Shown piece after piece: positions 45,156 through 52,527 of a DNA stretch of 64,000 bases. The translations under genes were made by a program, and so were the position numbers. Location of the stretch: positions 62,001-126,000 of the forward strand of contig NZ_NIRR01000001.1 of the NCBI RefSeq assembly GCF_002204745.1. Reading direction: 5' to 3'. Within the stretch, counting starts at the first letter, position 1, and each line of letters begins with the position of its first letter. Origin of the DNA: Hymenobacter amundsenii. Lineage in GTDB: Bacteria; Bacteroidota; Bacteroidia; Cytophagales; Hymenobacteraceae. The notes beneath the pieces were generated by a model, which made no database searches, was not told where the DNA came from, and saw only the letters and a list, made by a program, of their open reading frames with translations.

Positions 45156-46028
45156 ATGACTACTCCCACTGATTCTATTGCCCTCGTAACGGGCGCTACT
45201 TCCGGCATTGGCCAGGTAACGGCCCGCGAACTGGTACGCCAAGGCTACCACGTAATTCTGCTGGCTCGCAACGCCGCAAAAGCGGCCCGCGTGCGCCAAG
45301 AATTCCAGGCCATAGCTCGGTCAGGCCAGCGCGTCGATGTGCTGCTCTGCGACCTTTCCGACCTAAGCCAAGTGCGGCGAGCAGCGGCCGAGTTCCGCCA
45401 GCGCTACGACCACCTCGACCTACTCATCAATAACGCTGGCATCTTGTTCGGCAATGAGCGCGCGGAATCGGCCGATGGTTTCGAGATGACGCTGGCCACC
45501 AACCACCTCGGGCCGTTTCTGCTCACCAGCTTGCTCCTGCCGGCCCTGGAGAAAAGCCCCGCCGCCCGTATCATCAACGTGGCCTCCATGGCCTACCGCT
45601 TCTCCAACCCCAAACTGACCGACCTCAACCAGGAGCACAACTACAGCCCCATGTGGCAGTATGGCAACACCAAGCTCTACAACATCCTCTTTACTCAGGA
45701 ATTGGCCCGGCAGCTGCGTGAGCGGGACATCAGCAACATAGTTACCAACACGCTGCACCCGGGGGCGGTGGCCAGCAACTTCGCTGCCGATTCGGATGGC
45801 CTACTAAGCTGGCTCTTCCAGCTAGGCCGGCCCTTCATGATTTCGGCCGAACAAAGCGCCCGCACCACGCTATTTCTGGCCACCAACCCCATTGGCGGGC
45901 AGGTGAGCGGTGGCTACTTCGTCAAGGAAAAGGCCGCGCCTGTGAAGCACGATTTAACCGCCCCCGCCAAATCCCGGCAACTCTGGGAGCAGACAGAGGA
46001 GATGGTGGGTCAGAAGTTCTTTGAATAG
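45156..46028 (+). CDS. Short-chain dehydrogenase/reductase (SDR)
   Basis: The 290-residue protein has the NAD(P) motif ALVTGATSGIGQVTARELVR, LLINNAGILFGNE, the catalytic Ser in NVASMAYRF, and YGNTKLYN (Y-x3-K). It belongs to the retinol-dehydrogenase-like classical SDRs; Arg at position 41 suggests NADPH use. The substrate is not known. It stands alone, and the 163 bases upstream hold no recognised signal. Confidence 0.92.
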   Translation: MTTPTDSIALVTGATSGIGQVTARELVRQGYHVILLARNAAKAARVRQEFQAIARSGQRVDVLLCDLSDLSQVRRAAAEFRQRYDHLDLLINNAGILFGNERAESADGFEMTLATNHLGPFLLTSLLLPALEKSPAARIINVASMAYRFSNPKLTDLNQEHNYSPMWQYGNTKLYNILFTQELARQLRERDISNIVTNTLHPGAVASNFAADSDGLLSWLFQLGRPFMISAEQSARTTLFLATNPIGGQVSGGYFVKEKAAPVKHDLTAPAKSRQLWEQTEEMVGQKFFE

Positions 46029-46112
46029 TAAAATTATCGCGCAGAGTAATCAACATTTTCTATATTTAAGCCCCTGAACGACTCCTCTTTACAATCTAAG
46101 ACCCATTGATTT

Positions 46113-46643
46113 ATGACACTTGTCTGGTCGATATTGAATTTGTTACTGATTGCGCTGATATTTTATGCCTTCTGGCGGGTGTTTAAACTCATAGGGCAGC
46201 AGGTAGGAAAAGGCATTGCTGTTCTCTTTATGGTGGGCCTTTTCGGCTTTCGCGGCGGATCCTCTAAGTCGGAAGAAACCATTAATGAAAATCTTGTACA
46301 CCATACCCGAGTTTCCAATTTCCATAAAGCCCCCCTCCTGACGTATGTTACCCGGCCAATCGGGAATCAACTAAAGCTGTATGTCAGGGCATCCTATCGG
46401 GCGAACGACCCGGAATTGACCCCTGTCAGACTTACAGCAAGTGTTAACGGCTTGGTGGCCGGACACGAGTGGACGCCTATGGGAGGCGTCACGAACATTG
46501 ACCGGGACAGTGTGCCAACCTATGAGATTCGGATGATACACCGCTGGAATCTACTGAATTACAATATGTTCACTGAATTTGAAACGTACGAGGGCACTTT
46601 GCCCAAGCCCGGCAAGATGGGCCCTAGAGGCACGGTAAAATAA
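46113..46643 (+). CDS. Hypothetical membrane-anchored protein
   Basis: I do not recognise the family. The 176 residues start with a membrane helix (MTLVWSILNLLLIALIFYAF), a second hydrophobic stretch near 34-47, and then a beta-rich soluble domain of about 120 residues (PLLTYVTRPIGNQLKLYVRA). A TATATTTA near 46060 could be a weak promoter. The AT content is higher than that of its neighbours, a possible sign of different origin. It is convergent with ahcY. Confidence 0.7.
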   Translation: MTLVWSILNLLLIALIFYAFWRVFKLIGQQVGKGIAVLFMVGLFGFRGGSSKSEETINENLVHHTRVSNFHKAPLLTYVTRPIGNQLKLYVRASYRANDPELTPVRLTASVNGLVAGHEWTPMGGVTNIDRDSVPTYEIRMIHRWNLLNYNMFTEFETYEGTLPKPGKMGPRGTVK

Positions 46644-46676
46644 CTATCCTGATTGACTTGGAAGCTCGCCTCCTGC

Positions 46677-46725
46677 AAAGCTAAAATCCCCGCCCGGCGC
46701 AATGCCGGGCGGGGATTTTAGCTTT
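46677..46725. terminator. Bidirectional terminator between 46643 and ahcY
   Basis: A perfect 22-bp stem (46677-46698 with 46704-46725) with the 5-base loop GCAAT. The stem base is AAAGCTAAAAT on one side and ATTTTAGCTTT on the other, so T-rich sequence ends the stem in both directions. It serves two convergent genes. Confidence 0.9.
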
Positions 46726-46741
46726 TACGCAGCCAGATGGC

Positions 46742-48061
46742 CTAGTAGCGGTATAGATCCGACTTGAACGGGCCTTCCACGTCTACACCAATGTACTTGG
46801 CCTGATGTGGACGAAGTTCCTCCAGCTCCACGCCAATTTTGGCAAGGTGCAGGCGGGCTACCTTCTCATCGAGGTGCTTGGGCAGGGTGTACACTTGGTT
46901 CTCGTATTGGTCAGCATTCTGCCACAGCTCCAACTGCGCCAAAACCTGGTTGGTGAACGAGTTCGACATCACGAATGAAGGGTGGCCGGTGGCGCAACCC
47001 AGGTTCACCAAGCGGCCTTCGGCCAGCACGATGATTTCCTTGCCTTCGATGGTGTACAGGTCCACCTGGGGCTTGATGGTGTCTTTGGTGTGACCGTAGT
47101 TTTTGTTGAGCCAAGCCATGTCGATTTCATCGTCGAAGTGACCGATGTTGCAGACAATAGCCTTGTCTTTAAGGGCGCGGAACGACTCCTCGGTGATGAT
47201 GTCGCAGTTGCCGGTAGCGGTTACCACGATGTCGGCCTCTTTGATGGCGGTTTCCATCTTCTTCACCGCGTAGCCATCCATGGCAGCCTGCAGGGCGCAA
47301 ATGGGGTCAATTTCGGTAACGATAACGCGGGCACCAGCACCACGCAACGAAGCAGCGGTGCCTTTTCCTACGTCGCCGTAACCGGCTACTACAGCAATTT
47401 TACCAGCCATCATCACGTCGGTTGCCCGGCGGATAGCATCTACAGCCGACTCTTTGCAACCATACTTGTTGTCGAATTTCGACTTAGTTACCGAGTCGTT
47501 GATGTTGAACGCGGGCATGGGCAGCGTGCCGGCCTTCACCCGGTCGAGCAGGCGCAGGACGCCAGTCGTGGTTTCTTCCGACAGCCCTTTGATGCCGGCC
47601 GCCAGTTCGGGAAACTGGTTGAGCACCATGTTGGTCAGGTCGCCACCGTCGTCGAGAATCATGTTCAGGGGCTCGCGCTTCTCGCCGAAAAACAGCGTCT
47701 GCTCAATGCACCAGTTGAATTCCTCCTCCGTCATGCCTTTCCAGGCATACACCGGAATACCAGCGGCGGCAACAGCCGCGGCGGCGTGGTCCTGGGTCGA
47801 GAAGATGTTGCACGACGACCACGTAACGTCGGCGCCGAGGGCAGTGAGCGTTTCGATGAGGACCGCAGTTTGGATGGTCATGTGCAGGCAGCCAGCCACA
47901 CGGGCACCCTTAAGGGGTTGGCTGGCGCCATACTCCTCGCGCAGGGCCATCAGGCCGGGCATCTCGGCCTCAGCCAAGCGCATTTCCTTGCGGCCCCACT
48001 CAGCGAGGCTCATGTCTTTTACTTTATAGGGCACGTAGGCCGTCGTCTTGGTTTCTACCAT
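46742..48061 (-). CDS. ahcY: Adenosylhomocysteinase
   Basis: It cleaves S-adenosylhomocysteine to adenosine and homocysteine in the methyl cycle. The 439 residues contain the NAD-binding loop [20 protein letters not shown], substrate residues in [12 protein letters not shown] and [20 protein letters not shown], and the C-terminal [20 protein letters not shown] ending in YRY. Length is that of the tetrameric bacterial enzyme. Confidence 0.98.
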   Translation of the reverse strand: MVETKTTAYVPYKVKDMSLAEWGRKEMRLAEAEMPGLMALREEYGASQPLKGARVAGCLHMTIQTAVLIETLTALGADVTWSSCNIFSTQDHAAAAVAAAGIPVYAWKGMTEEEFNWCIEQTLFFGEKREPLNMILDDGGDLTNMVLNQFPELAAGIKGLSEETTTGVLRLLDRVKAGTLPMPAFNINDSVTKSKFDNKYGCKESAVDAIRRATDVMMAGKIAVVAGYGDVGKGTAASLRGAGARVIVTEIDPICALQAAMDGYAVKKMETAIKEADIVVTATGNCDIITEESFRALKDKAIVCNIGHFDDEIDMAWLNKNYGHTKDTIKPQVDLYTIEGKEIIVLAEGRLVNLGCATGHPSFVMSNSFTNQVLAQLELWQNADQYENQVYTLPKHLDEKVARLHLAKIGVELEELRPHQAKYIGVDVEGPFKSDLYRY

Positions 48062-48102
48062 GGTGGTAAGTTGTAGCTGTGTGCGTGTTCGTCTCTAAAC
48101 CA

Positions 48103-48110
48103 CAAAGTTA
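48103..48110 (-). promoter_or_regulatory. -7 element of ahcY
   Basis: The minus strand reads TAACTTTG, a full match, 42 bases upstream of the ATG. A TTG at 48135-48137 would give a 24-base spacer, longer than usual. Confidence 0.6.
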
Positions 48111-48159
48111 TTCAATAAGTTATCATTTCCCTTTCAACTGATCAACAGCTAGTTGACTT

Positions 48160-48201
48160 CACAAAAAAAACCCGCCGATTCTCATCGGCGGTTTTTTTGT
48201 G
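48160..48201. terminator. Terminator after the DUF4397 lipoprotein gene
   Basis: The stem is CCGCCGAT (48172-48179) with ATCGGCGG (48184-48191), a TCTC loop, and A/T tracts of seven to eight bases on both sides that extend the pairing. It can work in both directions; on the minus strand it ends the lipoprotein gene. Confidence 0.93.
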
Positions 48202-48230
48202 ATCTGCTGGTAGCCGTTATCCGGCCCAGC

Positions 48231-48989
48231 TTAATTGTTCTGGATGACGCTGGCCTTCAGGCGCAGGTCGGTAGCTACCGCGCTACTCTTGACGCCGCGC
48301 AGGACTACCGTGTAGATTTTGCCGGCTTCATAAGTGCGCGAGACAGCCGTGTTGCCATTGCCGTCTCCTACCATAGCTTCCACAACGGCAGAGGTTCCGG
48401 TACCGGTCGAAACCGCGAAGTTGTAAGGACCAGGGGTGATTTCAGTGAACGCCGATGCTTTAGCAAAAGCCACCATCGGAACAATGTCGCTGGTACCGCC
48501 CTGGGGTAGGAGCACCGACAAGCTAACAGGGTTGGTAAGGCTAACGCCCAAATTAACGATGCGGATTTTAGCCTTGCCAGCAGTGGGCACCATCAAATCG
48601 TCGGGCGTTACCAAAATGTCGGCCGAACCCAGCGCAGTAGTGGGCGAATAGGCGAAAATCGAATAGCTCTTGTTTTGGTCGAAAGTGGTTTTGAGGCTGG
48701 CAATGGTGTTGTTAGACGATGCATCGTTGACGTAAATCATACGCGAACCTGCGTCTACACTCGTGTAATTGCCGTTCTGGATGTTTTGGCCGTAGCTGAG
48801 CTGGCCAACATTCTTGGTATCAACTAACACTTTTACCTGCACATTAGCCGAAGGCGCGGCTTGCACAGCCAGTACCCGAGCCTGAGCCGGAGCGGGCTTA
48901 TCATCGTCTTTGTTGCAAGCCGAAAAAGCTAGCATAGCGGGTAATGTGGCTAGAAGGGCAGCTGGACGGAGGAAGGGCAGAAGTTTCAT
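48231..48989 (-). CDS. DUF4397 domain lipoprotein
   Basis: The 252 residues start MKLLPFLRPAALLATLPAML and have the lipobox AFSAC at about residue 24, followed by NKDDDKP. The rest is a DUF4397-type beta sandwich (SANVQVKVLVDTKNVGQLSY, and KIRIVNLGVSLTNPVSLSVL in the middle). Such proteins lie on the cell surface or in the periplasm of Bacteroidota; their role is unknown. Own terminator, no clear promoter. Confidence 0.85.
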   Translation of the reverse strand: MKLLPFLRPAALLATLPAMLAFSACNKDDDKPAPAQARVLAVQAAPSANVQVKVLVDTKNVGQLSYGQNIQNGNYTSVDAGSRMIYVNDASSNNTIASLKTTFDQNKSYSIFAYSPTTALGSADILVTPDDLMVPTAGKAKIRIVNLGVSLTNPVSLSVLLPQGGTSDIVPMVAFAKASAFTEITPGPYNFAVSTGTGTSAVVEAMVGDGNGNTAVSRTYEAGKIYTVVLRGVKSSAVATDLRLKASVIQNN

Positions 48990-49122
48990 AAGCGTAGTTA
49001 GGGGGATGAATTAGATGGCACAACGAATACCATGCTGCTTTTGTTGAACGGGCCAGATCTTTTTCTCGATGAATTGCACTTTTTCCACGTCAGGTGCTTT
49101 AGTAATCCGAGCTGACATCCCT

Positions 49123-49130
49123 TAATTTTG
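49123..49130 (+). promoter_or_regulatory. -7 element 5 bases before the 49136 start codon
   Basis: TAATTTTG matches the -7 element in full. The ATG follows after 5 bases, so transcription would begin at or next to the start codon (leaderless mRNA). CTTT at 49097-49100 is a possible weak -33 element. Confidence 0.6.
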
Positions 49131-49135
49131 CCCTC

Positions 49136-49756
49136 ATGCTTTACTGGCCCTCCTCTTCTATTGTTCGTGCGCTACGCCGGACTGCCCTCACCGCCATCTG
49201 CCTGACTGGTTTGGGCTTAGGCGCCCAGGCGCAACAGTCGGCTCCCATTCAATTATCTCCGGAGGACCAGGGCCGGGGGCTGAACGGCGTGCAGAAGAAC
49301 TTCTTCTTCGCCCAAGGCAGCGCAAAAACCGACAAGGATTACCAGAACGCGGGTTTTTTCGGCCAGCAGCTGCGGCCTTACCTGGCCGGCAACGAGGAGG
49401 CGCTTGATGCCCTTAACAGCTACCGCCGCCAGAAATGGCTGTTTGTGGCCGAGCGGCTGACGTTCGTGGGTGCCGTAGGGGTGTATGGGCAGCAGGTGCT
49501 GGCCAAAAGCAACGACTATCAGTACTTCAATGGCACCCAGAAAGTAGCTATTGGGGTAGCTGCCGTGAGCCTGCTGAGCAACATCTTCATTGTCCGCAAC
49601 ACGAATTCGCACTTCCAGCGGGCCGTGGAAGCCCATAATGCAGGCATGCCAGCAGCCCGCGTCGGTTTGCTCCAACGGCTGCAGCCCGGTACTGTGGGGC
49701 TGGCAACCAGCGCAACCGGCCGGCCGTTGCTGGCCCTGAGCTGGAACCTGCATTAG
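49136..49756 (+). CDS. Hypothetical secreted or membrane protein
   Basis: Not recognised. The 206 residues start with a signal peptide (MLYWPSSSIVRALRRTALTA, then ICLTGLGLGAQAQ). Two later hydrophobic stretches (FVAERLTFVGAVGVYGQQVL and VAIGVAAVSLLSNIFIV) may be membrane helices. The C-terminus ends ALSWNLH, a beta-strand-like end. It is a single-gene unit with its own promoter and terminator. Confidence 0.75.
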   Translation: MLYWPSSSIVRALRRTALTAICLTGLGLGAQAQQSAPIQLSPEDQGRGLNGVQKNFFFAQGSAKTDKDYQNAGFFGQQLRPYLAGNEEALDALNSYRRQKWLFVAERLTFVGAVGVYGQQVLAKSNDYQYFNGTQKVAIGVAAVSLLSNIFIVRNTNSHFQRAVEAHNAGMPAARVGLLQRLQPGTVGLATSATGRPLLALSWNLH

Positions 49757-49904
49757 CGGTTTGCGCCCCCGTAGCGGGTTGGCAAGTGCAGCCGGCAGCG
49801 GCATGATGGCCCAGTTGGCAGCTGTACGCCGCTGCTTTTCGTTTAGCCTGTAGTACGGCCATTACGGCCCAGCTTGGCCATTTGCCGGATTCCTGCTTAG
49901 GTTT

Positions 49905-49940
49905 GGGCTGGCCTTTTCTCCCGGCCAGCCCAGGCTTTTT
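49905..49940 (+). terminator. Intrinsic terminator after the 49136 gene
   Basis: A 9-bp GC-rich stem (GGGCTGGCC at 49905-49913 with GGCCAGCCC at 49923-49931) is followed by AGGCTTTTT. It lies 149 bases after the stop codon; the stretch between shows nothing else. Confidence 0.75.
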
Positions 49941-49975
49941 AGTCCGGGCCAGCCGGTTTCCCGTAGTTACCCCGC

Positions 49976-51172
49976 ATGGAATACCCGCTGCCCGCGGCGT
50001 CGCGGCAATACGTTGCCCAGCACCTGCACGACGACCCCGCCCAACTGGCCCTGCAAGCCCGCCGCCACCCTAGTCTGCCCGTTCCTGAATTGGTGCGCCA
50101 GATTCAGGCCCGCCAGAAGGCCCGGCTTAAAATCCCGACCTGGGCTGCCAACCCCGACCTGGTTTTTCCGCCCGCCCTTTCGGTCGAGCAAGCCTCCTCG
50201 GACCGCACGGCTGCCTTTAAGGCCTCATTAGTAAAGGGCCACCGACTGGCCGACCTCACCGGCGGTTTTGGGGTGGATGCTGCCCATTTCGCCGCTACCG
50301 TAAACGAGGTACATTACGTGGAGCGCCACGGTGCGCTGGCCGATGTCGTACGCTTCAACTTGGCCCAACTGGGCATCGAGAACGTGGTTTGTCACACCGC
50401 CGACGCCGTCCAGTTTCTGCGGAGCACCCCCGATACGTTCGACTGGATTTACCTTGACCCGGCCCGGCGCGACAACGCCGCCAAAAAAACTTTCCGCTTC
50501 CAGGACTGCGAGCCCGACGTGCTGCGCCTGCTGCCGCTGCTACTGCAAAAGGGGCAGCGGGTACTGCTCAAAACCTCGCCCATGCTCGACATTGAGTTGG
50601 CCATTAAAGAGCTCGGCCACGTGCGGCGGTTGTGGGTGGTAGCCGTCGAGAATGAGTGTAAGGAGGTGCTTTACGAGTTGGGACCCGAGGCGGCCGTCGA
50701 CCCCGAGCGGTACGCGGTGAACCTGCTGCGCAACGGCCAGCAGCAGGAGTTTCGGCTGAATCGGGCCCGCGAGGCCCGGGCGGTGCCCCGCTACGCCGAG
50801 CCCCGGCAGTTTCTCTACGAGCCCAATGCGGCTATTCTGAAGGCAGGCGCTTTCAAGAGTATCGGCACGGCTTACGAGATGTTCAAGCTCCACCAGCACA
50901 GCCACCTCTACACCTCCGATACGCTGCACCCCGATTTTCCGGGCCGCATCTTCCGGATTCTAGCTACGGAGAAATATGATACCGCTGCCCTGCGTGCCCA
51001 CCTCGGCCCCGAGCTCCGGGCCCACGTCACGACCCGCAACTTCCCCGACTCGGTGGCCGAGTTCCGCCACCGCACCGGCATCCGCGAGGGCGGCGACACC
51101 TACTTGTTCGCCACCACCAGCCACGAAGGCAAGCTGATGGTACTGGTTTGCGATAAACAGGTCACGGATTAG
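49976..51172 (+). CDS. SAM-dependent methyltransferase with THUMP-like domain
   Basis: The 398 residues have a class I methyltransferase core with motif I in HRLADLTGGFGVDAAHFAAT and DWIYLDPARRD as the active-site-like motif. The C-terminal part (about residues 250-395) fits the THUMP-like domain of the PG_1098 family in Bacteroidota. An RNA substrate is inferred from that domain only. The last four codons (QVTD, stop) lie in an inverted repeat shared with the convergent gene. Confidence 0.88.
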   Translation: MEYPLPAASRQYVAQHLHDDPAQLALQARRHPSLPVPELVRQIQARQKARLKIPTWAANPDLVFPPALSVEQASSDRTAAFKASLVKGHRLADLTGGFGVDAAHFAATVNEVHYVERHGALADVVRFNLAQLGIENVVCHTADAVQFLRSTPDTFDWIYLDPARRDNAAKKTFRFQDCEPDVLRLLPLLLQKGQRVLLKTSPMLDIELAIKELGHVRRLWVVAVENECKEVLYELGPEAAVDPERYAVNLLRNGQQQEFRLNRAREARAVPRYAEPRQFLYEPNAAILKAGAFKSIGTAYEMFKLHQHSHLYTSDTLHPDFPGRIFRILATEKYDTAALRAHLGPELRAHVTTRNFPDSVAEFRHRTGIREGGDTYLFATTSHEGKLMVLVCDKQVTD

Positions 51173-51335
51173 CACGGATTTTAGCGGATTGTACGGATTT
51201 TGTAGTCGATTGAAAATCGAAAGGCCACCTCAAATGAGGTGGCCTTTATCTGGTTTCTCCTTCAGGAACCGGCAATGCTAGCGCCGGCTACAAAATCCGT
51301 ACAACCCGTTGAAATGCGCGCTAATCCGTGACCTG
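51158..51335. repeat. Inverted repeat that encodes the C-termini of both convergent genes
   Basis: The arms at 51158-51205 and 51288-51335 match at 43 of 48 positions when one is complemented. Each arm starts CAGGTCACGGATTAG, which reads Gln-Val-Thr-Asp-stop in frame in both genes. The arms are made of CGGATT words. A terminator hairpin lies between them. Confidence 0.9.
51220..51247. terminator. Bidirectional terminator between convergent genes
   Basis: A 13-bp stem, AAAGGCCACCTCA (51220-51232) with TGAGGTGGCCTTT (51235-51247), sits midway between the two stop codons inside the larger inverted repeat. The loop is tight, about two to four bases. Confidence 0.85.
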
Positions 51336-51902
51336 GAAGCGCCAGGGCAGGTTGGCGGCGGTAGGGCCAGCGTACTCCAGACCGATGCGGGGACCAGCCA
51401 GAATACGGGCGTCGGGGATGATTTCGCTGTGGTCTTCGAGCCAGAGCACGTCGCCTTGCAGGTCGGTGCCGGTAAGGGCGGGCGTGAGGGCGAGGGCCTG
51501 GGTGAGCATGGCTGGGCCAGCCGCAATTTTGCGGACGTTCTGGGCCACCGGGCCGCGGCGCTGCTGCATGGTTTCGATTCCCACCAGCGGCTCGATGGCC
51601 CGCAACAATACGGTATCGGACTTGTCGGCCGCGTTGGTGCCGATATTGAACATCGTATGCTGCCGGTACACGCTGTAGAGGTAAGCCCGGCCGCCGGGCT
51701 CGCGCAGGGCGTGGCCGTGGGAGCCGCGCCGCTTCAGGTGCAGCTGCATGGAATCGTCGCCGAGATGGGAATAGGCTTCGGCTTCGATGATTCGGCCACC
51801 AGTCAGCACCCCATCTACCCGTGAGAAAACGTGCTTACCCAGCAGGTCGCGGGCAATCTGCACGGGGTCGGGGCGGCGGTAGAACTCGGCGGGCAGCTTC
51901 AT
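51321..51902 (-). CDS. DNA-3-methyladenine glycosylase (AAG/MPG family)
   Basis: It excises alkylated purines in base excision repair. I start it at MKLPAEFYRRPDPVQIARDL (51900-51902); a longer frame runs into repeat DNA. The 193 residues have RIIEAEAYSHLGDDSMQLHL (the catalytic Glu in EAEAY), PGGRAYLYSVYRQHTMFNI and LLRAIEPLVGI, all in family order. The segment DDSMQLHLKRRGSH differs from the usual DxAxH pattern. It ends FQVTD from the repeat. Confidence 0.9.
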   Translation of the reverse strand: MKLPAEFYRRPDPVQIARDLLGKHVFSRVDGVLTGGRIIEAEAYSHLGDDSMQLHLKRRGSHGHALREPGGRAYLYSVYRQHTMFNIGTNAADKSDTVLLRAIEPLVGIETMQQRRGPVAQNVRKIAAGPAMLTQALALTPALTGTDLQGDVLWLEDHSEIIPDARILAGPRIGLEYAGPTAANLPWRFQVTD

Positions 51903-51916
51903 GAGGAGAGGTGAGA

Positions 51917-52110
51917 GGTGAGAGGTGAGAAAGGATACGGGAATCGAGCACAAACACAACATCATTCAGAGCGCAGCGAAGAATCTCGCTTGCTGACATT
52001 GTTGGTACCATACCAGACAGTAACAATTAGTTTGGCAAGCGAGATTCTTCGCTGCGCTCTGAATGACGTTCTGTTTAGCGCAGTTCTCGTATCCTTTCTC
52101 ACTTCTCATC
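51917..52110. repeat. Nested composite inverted repeat
   Basis: The outer arms, 51917-51939 and 52088-52110, match at 21 of 23 positions (GGTGAGAGGTGAGAAAGGAT core). The inner arms, 51962-51993 and 52035-52066, are a perfect 32-bp inverted repeat (GAGCGCAGCGAAGAATCTCG core). The 41-base centre shows nothing recognisable. It lies between the glycosylase start and the riboswitch promoter. Confidence 0.9.
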
Positions 52111-52139
52111 TATTCCTGCACACTTCTGATTCCTTCGCC

Positions 52140-52147
52140 TATCTTTG
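52140..52147 (+). promoter_or_regulatory. -7 element of the cobalamin riboswitch transcript
   Basis: TATCTTTG, a full TAnnTTTG match, lies about 10-15 bases before the start of the riboswitch. The -33 element is weak. Confidence 0.65.
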
Positions 52148-52157
52148 CCTTCGTAAA

Positions 52158-52352
52158 GGTGGCCGGACCCCGATTGGGGGGCGAGGCTGAAAAGGGAATC
52201 CGGTTTAATGCCGGAGCTGTCCCCGCAACTGTACGCTTCATGAGTCGGCGCGTCATCACCGGCCACTGTTTCAACTAGCTGTTCTTCTTTTGAAGATGAG
52301 CGGCCGAAATGGGAAGGCGACGCGCCCGGAGCAAGCCAGGAGACCTGCCTTT
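52158..52352 (+). promoter_or_regulatory. Cobalamin riboswitch
   Basis: Canonical segments appear in order: GGGAATCCGG and TGCCGGAGCTGTCCCCGCAA with CTGTA, GGCCACTGT, and the B12 box AGCCAGGAGACCTGCC at 52334-52349. Its ends are approximate. It normally represses B12-uptake genes when cobalamin is present. Downstream, GCGGC/GCCGC and a 9-bp stem (CAGCTGGCA at 52462-52470 with TGCCAGCTG at 52474-52482) may be the expression platform. Confidence 0.93.
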
Positions 52353-52527
52353 GCGTTTCCCCATGTTCAGCGCCCTCGGTGGAAGGGCGGAGAATGAATA
52401 CAGTAGCGGCTTTTCGGGGCCGCAAAATACCCCTCTGTTTTCAACCTCGGCTTGCCCGGGTCAGCTGGCAGCTTGCCAGCTGGCAGTCCGGTAAAGTTTT
52501 GAACTGAATTTTTCGGCTACGAAAATT

